Assembly: GCF_037975245.1 (NCBI RefSeq)
Contig: NC_092580.1
Span: 31,614,001-31,678,000 of the forward strand
DNA: 64,000 nucleotides
Reading direction: 5' to 3'
Source: Apostichopus japonicus
Taxonomy: Eukaryota; Echinodermata; Holothuroidea; Aspidochirotida; Stichopodidae
Part shown: positions 1 to 12,600 of the stretch, one piece after another
Layout: each line of letters starts with the position of its first letter
Position numbering within the stretch: the first letter of the stretch is position 1
The notes under the pieces: generated by a model
What the model saw: the letters and a program-made list of their open reading frames with translations, nothing else
The model's database searches: none
What the model was told of the DNA's origin: nothing
Made by a program: the position numbers and the translations under genes

Positions 1-1137
1 CAACACGACAGACTTCTCTGCATGGAACGCCAAAGTAGACAAGTGCTTTTTATTCCTTATGATCAGTTTATACAACTAAGAACCTGCGAATGCAAAGCGT
101 TTATACTTCCAGTTTTAAAGAGTTTAACCAAATCAATTCTAGGTTAATAGGTCGTCCTTATTGTCCTAACATATGCTAGAAGGGTAGAACGACGAAAAAT
201 TTGGGCACCTGTGGTCAAGCTTTTACTCTTGCTCAACTGCCTTCACAAGTGCATCATTTTGTTTAATGTATACGCTTGTGTGATACTTCTCCTTTTGGGA
301 TTGATTTTGAGGGATATAACCTATATATAGATATATTCGGAATGCATAGTTTTGGAAAAGTTTAGAAAACTTCACATGCTAACAGTTTGGGACAATAGAG
401 ATACCTGTTTTCCCCGTTCACAACAGCTTCGTCCGTCCTTAATACCTTTCTATCAGAATTTCGAGTGTTTTTACGAAAATAATGACAAATATTTTCTATA
501 CATAATTTACGCAACACATCGATAACAACACTGCACTTAGTAGTGCAAGAAACATTGTTACTCTCCTCCACTCTCCTCTATATATTTATACATATATATA
601 TATATATACATATATATATATCCCATCTCAATGAAAACATACAATGAAGTTAATTCTTAAGTTTCGTTTTAAGTTGAGGCTGTTAGGCAATTTTGCTTAA
701 ACAATTCGATGCATGAACATTCACATCAGAGGCTGACAAGATGCAGTGGCTACTTGGTGGGCCTCAAAAACGATATCCGAATTATTTAATATGAAAACCA
801 TTTATTACTTAAATAATACTGCATCGACAAACATTTATCACCTCTGAAAATGAAAAAGAGAAAAAGAAAAAAAAAGACAGTTGGAAAGAAAATGAACTGA
901 TATGTCAAAAACTTTTTTCTTCGTCTTCTTCTTCATCTCGCTTATACTGTAACGCAAGGATTGATTATTCAGGCTTGCCTGATTATTTGGGCAGCTTGAA
1001 GCAGGAGATATTCACTTCGATCGGTTCCTTATGTCTTCAGCTGCATAGAGCCATTAGGAAACGTTTTCATTGTTTGTGTCACATGCCAAAGAAAATCAAA
1101 CTAATCCTTGATAATGCATTGATTAGTACGGTGCCGG
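1..1137. other. Non-coding stretch, nothing recognised
   Basis: AT-rich DNA with a short TA-rich run near 590-620 and a purine-rich stretch near 850-890. I see no exon with coding character, no RNA gene and no element boundaries. Confidence 0.5.
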
Positions 1138-1175
1138 TATAAAAGAACCCAAATGCACGCATCTGCGAACCATTT
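1138..1175 (+). promoter_or_regulatory. Candidate core promoter: TATA box and initiator
   Basis: A consensus TATA box (TATAAAAG, 1138-1145) sits in a locally GC-richer context. About 34 bp downstream is CCATTT, with the A at 1172, which fits most of the initiator consensus. The next ATG, at 1249, opens an ORF. The spacing of TATA, initiator and ATG is what a focused RNA polymerase II promoter with a roughly 77-nt 5' leader would show. This is inference from motifs; no transcript evidence is available. Confidence 0.45.
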
Positions 1176-1248
1176 GTTTAAATTTGAGCTGATAATTTGA
1201 TTTTCCCTTTCGCAAAGAGGTTCAAATTACTATCTACTGAAGACAGCT

Positions 1249-1419
1249 ATGAAGATCGACGGCGCAGTTTTCAACCTGTATTTGCTGGCTGCGATGGCTG
1301 ATGCCGCGATATACCAAGAAACAAACGTTGAGTGGTTTTGCGGTGAAGGATCCCAAACGAATTGCGTGAGAAACTTCTTTAACAAAACAATTACACAGTG
1401 GCAAGGGGATACATTATAA
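1249..1419 (+). CDS. Short ORF of unknown function, possibly secreted
   Basis: I do not recognise this product. The ORF gives 56 residues from ATG 1249 to TAA 1417. It begins MKIDGAVFNLYLLAAMADA, a charged start followed by a hydrophobic run that could be a signal peptide, then a polar part with two cysteines (about residues 35 and 43) and one N-glycosylation sequon (NKT). Its base composition is less AT-rich than the flanks. The start was chosen because it is the first ATG after the candidate TATA/initiator promoter. A good donor (GC|GTGAGA at 1366) lies in phase 0 after the second cysteine, so this may instead be exon 1 (1249-1365) of a spliced gene. No downstream exon was found. It could also be a chance ORF; the promoter context is the main argument. 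Confidence 0.35.
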   Translation: MKIDGAVFNLYLLAAMADAAIYQETNVEWFCGEGSQTNCVRNFFNKTITQWQGDTL

Positions 1420-3965
1420 ATCGAAGTAAAAAAACAGGACATGAAAAGAAACCTGCAAATCGGGGTGCCAAGGGGGTATCAAAAATGTTATCATCCCACC
1501 TGACGATTTTTTTTTTTGGCATTTTATAAAATTTGAAATGATTAACCTTTGAGAGAGTGCTCCACAATAGAAACAGGCATAAACTCAGTGTTATATACAG
1601 ACGTACATAAAGTATTATTCCGATTAGTTTGCAGCAACCGTATATTTGTCGTTGGTGACACTCTTTCTTTGATTTGCTGGTGGGAACAAATCACGTGCAA
1701 GTAAAGTATGAGCGCATAAAGAAGTTAGGATTTGGAGTAGGAAAAAAATATGATTATACAACCGTAGGTATGAATATATTATGCATTGTCTCTTTGTGAC
1801 ACGCATGCGCTCTGAAATCATCTGCATTGGTAAAACTTCAAGCAAAACTAAATTAAGAAATAGAATAAAAGTATGTTCATCTTTAATGATACATTTGACG
1901 TTTTCTTAAAAGTTATTTCAGAGAATTAAGTCTCGACTACTGCGAAGTCACATGATATAGCTCAAGTAAAGCCATTCCATGACATGTCTACGTGCAGCTG
2001 TACAGATTCAAGCTACAAGAGTGATTTGTGTTGAGGCTGTGGCTACATACGTCACATATCATTCAACGAAGGCCAAAAAGAATTATTCAACTGAGGAACT
2101 AAACCTATACCCTTCTTGGAGTAAACCAAATTATCCACACCTTCGGTCAATAATATCATTATGAAATGTTCTTCTTTGTCAAGTATTTATGCGCTCTTTT
2201 TGGCCATGAAAATGCACTTCCTATAGGTTATATCCTTAAAATTAGGTATAACTGTGATATTACTTGCTTGAATAATAATAGTTATGTTTATTCGTGAGTA
2301 AGCGACTGTCTGTCCGTGCTTGCAGAAATCGTTATTTATTTAAACGTAAAAGTAGGTAGGGTCATGGTCTTAGTTTTGTTGTTGTTGGAGGAAGGGCTTA
2401 AACCAATACTTGACAAGGAAGACCCTCTACGTACATTTGCCCTATGGCAATTGTTTTATCAAACATTAAACAAAAGGAATCATTAAAATATAAATCATCA
2501 ACCTATTTTTACGACCCATGCATTTCATTGATAAACATCATACGAAAAAGATTGGTATTATTGATCTATAAACTGCGTATTTGCTCATCCAAAGCATGCA
2601 CCTGTACTAAAAGAATTCAATATTAACTTATATGGTTGCTCCAAGTAATACCAATATCCAGTTAAGAAACCGTTACTTATTATGGAACGCCATGCACGTT
2701 CTAAATTGCTACGGAAATCGAATTTCATTTCTTCTTCATTTAATACCCGGATATACGACAGCGGGATTGATCGTCTGGCAAAAGAACCTTAAATTTAATT
2801 TACTCGTTTTTTTTATATTATTCCATAACAAGAATTCTGGCGAAAGTCCGGACGTGGACTAAGTTAGTACTTAAAGTAGATACTATTGAAATGCCTTTTT
2901 TTGTTGATGTGCGTTTGATTTTTACCACAGGAAGAAGATGCATTATTTTCACCCAGGATACCGAGGCCATGTCTAACCATGTATTAAAGCGTTAAATTAT
3001 CAAACGACATTCTTATGTATATTTTATGTTCTATTTCATGTTGATATTTCATGTTAATGTTGCTCGTAACTTTTCAGGTACAACTTGTAAGGCCTTTTTA
3101 AAGGATTTCTCTTGTTTTTAGTCATTCTGTAAAGTGTAAACATGCAGTCTATATAATGAGACATTCTCAAAATTAGGTAAAATTCTGGGCGGAAAAAGAA
3201 GACATTTTCCTGCTCTTTCCATGATTTTTTTTATAGAAATTTAACAGTCAACAGTTATCCGTTGTTAATGTACGTATTAGAAGCATTTTTTTTTTAGATT
3301 GCTGTAAAACGCAACACACCACTATATCGATAAATGTAAACCCTTTCATAAATACATGTGACATGCTGGGTAAATCATGACGTTGTGTTGCATGGATAGT
3401 GGTTCAAACACCATTCCTTAAACAATTACCGTTACCAATACATTTTGCTTTACTCTCTCTAACATTTTAATATCGACGTTTGCATTTACATGCAGAGTAA
3501 ACAATAGGTGACACAATGTTTGTCTATTGTAAGCTTCCATATACAGAAAAGTTACAAAGTACAAGTTTAAATTAGATTGGATTACTTTTCGAAAGGTAGA
3601 GTACAGAAATAAATAACTAAAATAACGTTTTTAACTCCTCTTACATTGTCTAAGCCTTGCTCGGGGAAATATTGTTTTTTCTAATTTCTGAAATATGTTC
3701 AGAAAGCTGTTACAAGATGGACGCTGTTTAGTCATTTTAAGAAGTATTTCATATGAAACTTGAGACGGTTACTCCAGTTAGTTATTGCGATCAAGAGGTA
3801 ACGATATAATGCATAGATATAACAAGTAAATATTTACTTCCTCGATATTACAGTTAGTGTAGAACTATACACGGTAACACAAGAGCAACGTTATAGGTTT
3901 TAGTAAAGGGGGTGGTTACGTGGTGGAGGCAAGGAGGGAGGGGAGGGTGAAGTGTGGGGGGGGGG
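1420..3965. other. Non-coding stretch, nothing recognised
   Basis: AT-rich sequence with short A/T runs. ORFs here are short, contain no family motif and have no promoter or splice context. G-rich sequence begins near 3905, just before the MITE at 3966. Confidence 0.5.
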
Positions 3966-4185
3966 CAGGGACGTAGCCAAAAATTTGAAAGGAGAGCAGA
4001 ATTTTAAAAGGGGCACTGCTCACTTCTCACAAACTATTACACTTAACGGAGCGCCATGATGTACAAAGAAAATTTTTGCCCAAGATGCCTCCCATTAAGA
4101 GTATTGTATTACGTAGCAGACTAATTTTCAGGAGGGGGGGGGGCGGGGAGCGATCGCTCTCGTTGCTCCCCTTGTTACGCCACTG
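3966..4185. mobile_element. hAT-like MITE (CAG-ended, about 220 bp)
   Basis: The left end reads CAGGGACGTAGCCA and the right end TTACGCCACTG, which are imperfect inverted termini of the same type as the better-dated copies in this window. The interior carries the family's typical parts: an ATGCCTCCCA-type segment and a poly-G run near the right end. The 8 bases on each side (GGGGGGGG and GGAGGGGG) match at 7 of 8, but low complexity makes this weak as a target duplication. No transposase is encoded. Confidence 0.6.
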
Positions 4186-5490
4186 GGAGGGGGCGGGGGT
4201 TTACCTTCGGTATCGAGGCTGGAACCCTGGCCGCCGGCTCCATATGCGGACGTCCTAAACAGAACATTGACGACATATGTGTATTAACATGCTGTACAAA
4301 TCAATGTAAAGTGTAATTAATCTAAGAAAAAAAGTAAGAAAAAGTCTTTCAAACTGACCGAGCTATCATGTCATTATTTACGGGAAAGATCTTTCTGCAA
4401 GTAAGTGTTTGAATAGCTCTGCATAATGCATTGTACTAACGACAATGTATATCAAAGCAGTGTGTGTAGGCTGCATTTCATATGATTAGCACCACGACTC
4501 GTGCTTGTAGGAAAAGTAAATAAACTCACCTATATATGACTTAGTTATCGTTTGCGTGTTTATATGTTTGTGTTTAACAAATGCAGTTCTTCAGAATGTG
4601 TCTAGACATTTGCTTTTTATATTATTCGTTCACCTGATCACACAAAGAGCTTCTTATCCAGTATCATTTGATATGAAATTAAAGAATTTAAAATAGAAAA
4701 CAAAAGTCGTTGAAATTGTAGTGTCATGATGGTTTGTGAAGAATATTTCATTATAGGCAAAATATTTCCTTGAAGTTACTCAATCGATATGCAGCTTTTT
4801 TTGTTTTCATTGGTGGAAGTTTTGTTTCAAAAATTTACCTATTCACTATTATTTTTTTTTAAACCCATTTCCCTATAATCTTTACAAAGTGTCGAAAGTA
4901 AAGGGTTGTTTGATGAAAGAATTCCACTCAGTTTAAGCAAATTAATACAGTATATCAGAAACCTACATAATGATACAACCAAAACACATGTATAACTTGA
5001 TTATTTTTTTTAACAACAAACAGCTTTGAATATCGGTGTGCAGCTTTAAGTTAAAAGGTAAATAGCCTACTATGTGACGCAACATGAATTTACACAAGCT
5101 GAATGTTCGCGAGACGGAAACTTCACTGACTAACATCACGGATTTTAAAACATCCCTTTAGAAGGCATTTCGCACTATACGTGTGTTGTTTAAATTGCGA
5201 TCTCTAATTCGTAATTGCAGGAGTTGACAGCTGATGTCGTAAGGTAATGCTTCAGTCTAACGAGATGCAATATTTACGTGAGATCTGATTGGTCGAACTC
5301 GGTACGCGATCAATGTGGAAGTGTTTTTGAGAATGGATTTTGGTAACTGTGGAAATTAAGCAAATATTTTGACAAGTATTTAATGATTTTTATGAGATTT
5401 GATGTATAAAACAGTGGCAACGACATATGCTTAAACCGAGTATGGGATTTAAAGCAGAATTAATGCAGTTTTCTGTAGTAGAATAGGAGG
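4186..5490. other. Non-coding stretch, nothing recognised
   Basis: AT-rich sequence without recognisable exons, RNA genes or element ends. Confidence 0.5.
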
Positions 5491-5544
5491 AATGACTTCA
5501 AACTTTGTGTATATGTGCATGGGGTGTAGTGCCTGCCTTACTTA

Positions 5545-5965
5545 TGACATCGTGGGGTCAAAGGTCAGAGGTCAAATAACACAAAACAGGGTGCATACGA
5601 AAATGAAAATTGACCGAAACCCTCAAACCTGTGTGGACATCAGTCTCTGCAAGCTTCCAGTGCATACATTAATGTAAAACGAAAAAGGTCACGGAATATA
5701 CGGAGGTCAAAAAAGCGTTCGAAAAAGCGTTTCGTAATCACTCCTTAACCATAAGGCCGACGGACTTGTGCCGGTAGTGAATAATGACGTCATAGGTTCC
5801 AATGGCAGAGTGAAAATAAACATAAAACAGCAGTTTGGCCATCACACATTACCGAAATTACAAATAAGCCGAAAGCTTCAAACAGAAGCAGGGTATACCA
5901 CAGACAACTTACCTCAAGTACAGTAATTAATGTAACTGCCAAAGGTCACGTGATCAAAGCGGGTA
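5545..5965. repeat. Two diverged copies of a repeat of about 240 bp
   Basis: A segment starting near 5548 (GACATCGTGGGGTCAAAGG) has a diverged partner starting near 5785 (GACGTCATAGG). Both continue into matching ACATAAAACAG-type and AAAGGTCACG-type blocks about 240 bp apart. The copies are too diverged to place exact borders. The family is rich in AGGTCA-like hexamers. Confidence 0.45.
5555..5574 (+). promoter_or_regulatory. Triple nuclear-receptor half-site, 1-bp spacing
   Basis: Three direct hexamers, GGGTCA, AGGTCA and AGGTCA, are each separated by one base, so they form two overlapping DR1 elements. DR1 is the known binding arrangement for RXR-, HNF4- and COUP-TF-type receptors. It sits inside a repeat, so it may be a by-product of that repeat and not a working enhancer. 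Confidence 0.35.
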
Positions 5966-6270
5966 ACAGTTTAAACTCTGCAAATCTTGTTCACGTACCA
6001 AAAAATGACCTAAAATGTGTGGTTAACTTATTTCAAGTTTCAAGTAAAAAATGTCATGTTTCAAGCCAAAAATGTTATTGGTTGAAGTTGATTGCTTAAC
6101 AAGGTTGCTAGATATATAAATTTTCTAAAATTAAAACAGAAGATGTTCTTTTAGCTATTACTCATTACGTACATGCCAAAAGACAAAACAGCTGAAAGTG
6201 TTGTACTCATGAAGAAGTTGGTGACTGCAATGTTCGAATGAATGCTTAGAACTTATATTTATGTAAATGT

Positions 6271-6418
6271 CAATCAACATCATTATACTATTTGAAAGGG
6301 AAGTTAGATGCCTTAATGTTAGGTTATTTAATGAAGATATTAACCAATCAACATCATTATACTATTTGATTGAGAAGTTCGGTGCTTAAATGTTTCGTTG
6401 TTTTAAAGAGATACGAAC
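6271..6418. repeat. Tandem duplication, about 74 bp, two copies
   Basis: The block CAATCAACATCATTATACTA starts at 6271 and again at 6345. Similar but diverged sequence follows each start. It is a local tandem duplication of low information. Confidence 0.6.
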
Positions 6419-7200
6419 CAAGAAACATATATAGTTCAGTTATTCGACATTAGGGCAAAACTAAACAAGAAGGCATCTTGCTCTCACCATTGTAGCGAGC
6501 GAGAGGAAGATCAAATGTTTATTTCAGGATGTCCGCCATTTTGTCCAGGGTATGATGTCATTCTACCATCTGAGATCATCTCCATTTAATATTCTTTTTG
6601 CTTCTTTATATTGAAAAAGGTGAATATAAGATTGGTTGTTCTGAAAGCAATGATTTTTATTTTCTTCAAAACCGATTTCATCCAGGAGAGCATCATGAAA
6701 CTATTCAACAATTCAGTTATCACTATCTTGTGACTCTGTGATATCAGTTCATACTTGATCAAGTCAACTATTTTGCACAAGAAAGATTGAAATCTTGATA
6801 CACTCCCAAACGAAAATCTCGTTGCTGGAAGGTTTTCTCATTCCATAAGTGCTGAGATGTGTATGGTAAAATGCACCAGGGACTTATCGCTATGCTTACC
6901 ACGTTAGTTAAACTATATTATTTCTTAGAAAACACAAGCTGCATTAAGTTTTTTTTTCTCTAGCTTTTACCTTAGAGTAGTGAAAGTAGATGAGAGCTGT
7001 ACCTCGATATTCATTGAAACTGTCTAGATTAATCAACTGCGCTATCACTTGTTTAGCTTTTCCAATTGTAACATTTTGTAATTTTTGAGGAAGGTATATA
7101 GCCTACTGATGAATACTGCATGGATATCAACAGCAACAGCTAGTAAAATAAAGAACATAGATTAATGGTAAGGGAAAGGTATGACTGCAAAACAGATTAA

Positions 7201-7203
<3 letters not shown>

Positions 7204-7237
<34 letters not shown>

Positions 7238-7260
7238 CATATATATATATATATACATAA

Positions 7261-7334
<74 letters not shown>
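7204..7334. repeat. AT dinucleotide microsatellite
   Basis: About 130 bp of TA repeats with a few T and C interruptions. The tyrosine/isoleucine ORFs it creates on both strands are artefacts. Confidence 0.95.
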
Positions 7335-7336
<2 letters not shown>

Positions 7337-8916
7337 TTTGTAATTCTGTTATTTCTCTTGTTAGCAAGTTGTGCGTACATAATTATGTCGATCGGTGTTT
7401 CCACGAATCAGTGCCCGTAAGGTTCATACCCAATGCGTATAAATACACATTCTATTTCATTTGACATGTTCGAAAATGTCTCCATAACACATGTTTATAT
7501 TTTATGCGAAGCTGCTTTTCACACCCAATTTCTCAGACTCACTCATCAATTAAATCGATTAAATTCAATTTATAGACTCTCTCGTGACCTGCTTTTGCTG
7601 CATGTTTGGAAGCAAATGTGTTAGAACAGCTTATTGAGTTTTGTTCATGATTTTCCGGGCATAGTTTGATCGTTGTCTAACGTGGAGTTACATAGGCGTT
7701 CACCGTATGATTTGTAATCGAGTAAACTGTTTAACCCAACCAAAACATTTATCAGATAATGATAACACTCAAATTTGCAGGCGATATTTTTGACAACATT
7801 AGGATTAACCAAGCATACCGTGTAAATCAATCCAGGTTTTACGAAATAGAATATAGCAAAATCGACCTGTTATTCTTGGTTATTAATAATGTAAGGGTTT
7901 TCTTCTGGGTAGCTCCAGACCCATATCTCCCGTCCATTAATCTTTAGTTTCCTTATAAACCCTATGCCCATAGCCTACCACACAAATATATATGTACCAC
8001 ATATATATATACAGAATGAGGTGCTGTATATACTGACACATCAGAGTGGTGGATACCTGAGTAGGCCAAACTTTGTCAGCCTAAGGCCAACTGCCATAAT
8101 GAATGTTTACCACAAGGAAGCCATGCAGATAATACAATTTTCAGGTAGGAAAAAAAATCTTGAATTTGCTGGAATCAAAGTTTCAGTATTTAATTTTTTT
8201 TCTTCAGGTTCGCTGTTGTACAATTTCCTGTACTATCCATTTGTCATTTTGCGCAACTTAATACCATGCATAGGGAAATAACTGCATATTACCAAATTTT
8301 ATTCATTAAAATAGCCTTAACACTTTGGTTGTCAGATATTATTACGTTAGGCTATATATATATAGCCTATACTTTGGGTGTCATATATTATCAGATATTA
8401 TCAGTTAGGCTAATAAAATAATTAGTATATATAGCAATTCGAAGAAAATTAGGTTGTGTTAGTGGTTTAATCTTTGGTGTTCATCTTCTACTTGCGTTTG
8501 AATTATGAATTCTTGCATTATTTTTGTTTTCATTTCCAGTGGTCTCGATTATTTATAATATAAAATCTACAGAGTCCACTGTTCGATGTTACTGAGACTG
8601 TGTTTCGCTTCCGATGATCACTGTTAAAGGTATGATGTTATTGTATTCAAATGAAGTGATGTTTTCAAGTTGTCGGTAGGAGATTTAAACATATTTTTCT
8701 TATATTAACGTGTCACCCCTCCCGACACAAAACGGTTGGTCTTGTTGTTTTATGTTGCGGTATGTGTAGCTAGAGGGCAACTTTTAGCTTATCATTAAAT
8801 GTCTCATTTCTTTATTTTTACGAAAAAGATCGATTAATGTCTCCTGGTTGGTTAATATTATTCGAATAAATAATATTACTGAAGCTATAATGTTTGTAGC
8901 AGACATTTCTCAAAAA

Positions 8917-8926
<10 letters not shown>

Positions 8927-8996
<70 letters not shown>
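8927..8996. repeat. TG/TA compound microsatellite
   Basis: A short TG run from about 8917 leads into a TA tract ending at 8996. Confidence 0.9.
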
Positions 8997-8997
<1 letters not shown>

Positions 8998-9524
8998 CGT
9001 TAGATGCCAAATGTGCATTTATTGTTAATTAACTTTCATTGCCCATTCTGAAAAATGACAGGACGTTATGAACGTAAAAGTACCGTTTTACCGTAAATTA
9101 ACAGTCACCTTTGTCGTAGAATAACAGTTGAACGCACTTTGAATATTCATAACGTTAAGTAAAACATGGTGGGTATATGACTTGACATCCAATATTTATC
9201 CTTTGTGTGAATGTGTAATTAGGCCTACACGTTATTACCGACATGTATCATTTACCGTATATTTGCATATGCATAGTGAAGTTGTTACGCTATATTGTTG
9301 TAAGATTATTTTCGGTGCTTAAATATGCACATATGTTGCATTTGATCGGAATGCATGTGTTTATTGCCTGAAAACTGTTTTTGTTTGTGCTAAAATTACA
9401 GTGGCAGTTTGATACTCTTATTGCAAATACACAACGTTAGTATAAAGTAATTAGTAAATGACGTAAGTACATATTATAAATATGTTAATTTCCTTAAACT
9501 AAGGAGTCAAGGATTGACTAATAT

Positions 9525-9672
9525 CATGTGTAGCATTATGTTCCCCGTCTTGGAAATCGTGATACACACCTGACGATGATCACACAGTCTCGATGCAAGG
9601 GGACTGGGGTTGCCAGCGGATCAGTCGTTCGGTTGTTTGGCTTTTCGTGCCCAGATTGTGTCCTGGGTGACT
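9525..9672 (+). mobile_element. SINE-like dispersed element, copy 1
   Basis: About 148 bp matches the element at 32011 over its whole length. Shared blocks include CATGTGTAGCAT, GTGATACACACCTGACGATG, ATCACACAGT and CTCGATGCAAGGGGACT, then a tRNA-like 3' part ending TCCTGGGTGACT. The other copy preserves pol III A- and B-box-like motifs better. No target duplication was found here. Two interspersed copies of the same unit 22 kb apart, with a class II tRNA-like segment, suggest a short interspersed element. Confidence 0.65.
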
Positions 9673-12600
9673 AGTTTTAAGAAAGTAGAATTGTGGGATT
9701 TGCGGTTATCCTTAACTTCTGAATCGGTATTACCGATTAATGAAATATAATTAGGAAATTAGGAAATATCCACCCGATAAAAGAAAAAAAACTTGCCGTA
9801 GAGTTGTTGTTATTCATGAGAAAACATCGACGTGAATTCTCGATTTCAAGGCACCCGTTAATAAACGTCACAACCGTATACAAAATTACTTTTTAGCGCA
9901 GGCGTCATGGCTGCCGCATTTCTACCGTCAAAATAAATTTCTTGTAAAAACTTCTATAGAAGCATATCAATTTTAACACTGCTTTAATAAATGTAACTAG
10001 AAGTGACTAAAATTGCAGAATTGACGCGATAATTTCTTGTGTAACATCGCTGTTACCATGGTGATAAATGTGATAGCCAATGACAGTTATCATGTGTATA
10101 ACTATATAGGTCTAGGCCACCCTGTGGATTCTTTTGGTATCTCAAGATCAGCACTGGATTCGTATTCTTGTTTTCCTCGGTTTTCTCTTGAATTCCCAAG
10201 ATCATTTGTGAAATCCTTTACTAGCACCTATATTGATGTAGTCATCGAACCGTTGTTCCTGATAAAGGGAAATAGCCACTGTCAAAGTTGACTAGATATA
10301 CACAGCCAAAAGTCAGCTTGGTTAAATTTTCTGTCAATCTGTACAAGACACATTTGTAAAAAGTAATTACTTGACGTTAGGAATTTTCTCATTCACTTAT
10401 AGATAAACGAAAGAATTATTCAACAGTTCTCACGCAAGTTTATACGAAAGAAAGTACTAAACATTTAGTGCTCATAACAGAGATTTGATTTAGCTGGTTT
10501 AATCTAGCAGAATAACGTGTAAAATGCTCAAATGTAGACCAGTTCATTTGTAATTAGAGACATTTTGAGCTTGCCAAAAAATAAATAAAAAGAAGAAGAA
10601 GAAGAAGAAAAAATACGAATATCGCTGACGTTTTTTCGTTTGGAAAAAAGGGTCTGGCGTGAATGAAAACTTATATATACTGATTGCACTTTTTGCCTCT
10701 TTCAAGAACACAAAGACCTACGTTGAATTGCTTAGGCTATTGTATGCAAGATACTATTATAAATAAAAATTACTGAGTATTATTTAATGCTGGAACGTAA
10801 TCGCTGCAAACTTCAGCTGGTACAAAAATAAAATACTATATTCAAACATGATATAATAAAGTAAACTTAATTTTCAATTTGTAACAAGCCATTCAAAATA
10901 TTTTCCTCATCGCATGCTACATTACATTCCCTACTTTGATATTTTTAAGAAAGTGCCCTTTCAAAAGAATCAAAGGCTCAGTAATCGAAGTGGCTGGTAT
11001 TCTTAGTCTATAGCACATCACGGGCCATAATAGATCAGATCCACATGCCAAGACTAAGAGAAGGTGAGCGACTTCAATCCGATCCTTTAGTCCACTTACT
11101 GTGGAACGCCAAATAAAATCATCTTCATGTACAAGCTTTAAGCTTCGCTTAAGGTTTTGTTTCCTTATAAGATTGTTGAGACTCCAGGAGTTATAGTTGG
11201 TTTATCTATATCGCCTTTGTCATCCGTATTAGAGAGGTGATGCTCAACTCTATGGAGGGCCGTTGGAGGTGTGCAGTATACTTTTCTTTAAGATCCAAAA
11301 ACTTAAATGTGCAGATATACAGCAAAACGTGTGTCACCTATGAGCAATAGGTTTCTTATGCAACTAACATATTTGTGTAGGCGTATTATATCGATAAAGA
11401 AGTATATGGTAGACTCATTTGTCTCCAATTAACACATTACGCATGCATCATAGCCTATACCTATTAGACCTAACGCTATATTTAACTGAAATCAAATTAT
11501 ACAATTAAACAGTACTTCTTCACTCAGTACATCAAATGACGTGTATTGGCCAAGCATTATAAGAACAATACACGAGCATGTCCATTAAACTTCATAAATA
11601 GCTGCAGTCTGTTATTTGAACCAAAGTGGTTCCACCCCCGTAACTAAATTACCTATCCGGTAATAAATATATTAAATATATATTTATCACTTCGTTCTTT
11701 TGTAAATTCCACCATTAGATTAACCAATATGACCTTTTTTCCTCACTTTAATGTTAGCTTCCATTTTAAGTGCCACTTTAAGTGTTTTTCTTATATGTTA
11801 AATTTTACATGAAAAGCCGCAGACGACCAACTAATAGCTGCCTATACCTAGACATTTTCACGCCATAATTGCGCCAGCGCTGAACTGAATGTTCAAATTG
11901 CGTTATAAAAGCCTTTCTGTTTTCGAAGTACTTGTCTGAAAACAAGCGTTTCCCTGTTAACTCGATTAGCCTCTTTCATGTACTATTATAACATTATTGA
12001 AATCGATTTAATGTCGCCGCACTTTCAAATAAAAATTCAAGGCTAGAGTAAGGTGAGCCTCCTCGGCCTATACTCGTCCACTTTAGATGAGTTTTGAGTT
12101 TCGCGATGTTACATGATCTCACATAATGGCAGAACCATCGACAGACCACGAGACCGGATTTCTCGCCTGTAAGCTCTAAAGTTGTTATAATGTATTTTAC
12201 TTAATTTAATTGTTTAATATCTTCAACGTGAAGTACCGTAGATGCCAGACATTTTACGTACATATATAGTTACGTACCATACACTTAGAATTCTTCGTCA
12301 GCCGTTTCTTTCTTTTATCATCGGTGTACGAAATGTATGACTATACATCATTGCGAATTTTATAGCATGTGCTAATTAAGATATTTTTTAAAATGACGTG
12401 AATTGTTTTGGCACTGATTATGTTTTTTAATATTAAATCATCAACAATATTTAAAAAATAAATCAGAGTTGAATGAATTTCCAAGTAAGTAAATGTAATA
12501 ATGTATAAATACAAACGATTGTTGTTTACGGCCCCCAATAAGCTGCAGCATTGTAAATCACCTGCCTAACAGCCATTTTGGATTGGAACAATGTCCAGAG

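Noticed and set aside
7162-7420. Tyrosine/isoleucine ORFs on both strands
   Set aside because: Produced by the TA microsatellite; the same happens at 8818, 28437 and 43882-44369.
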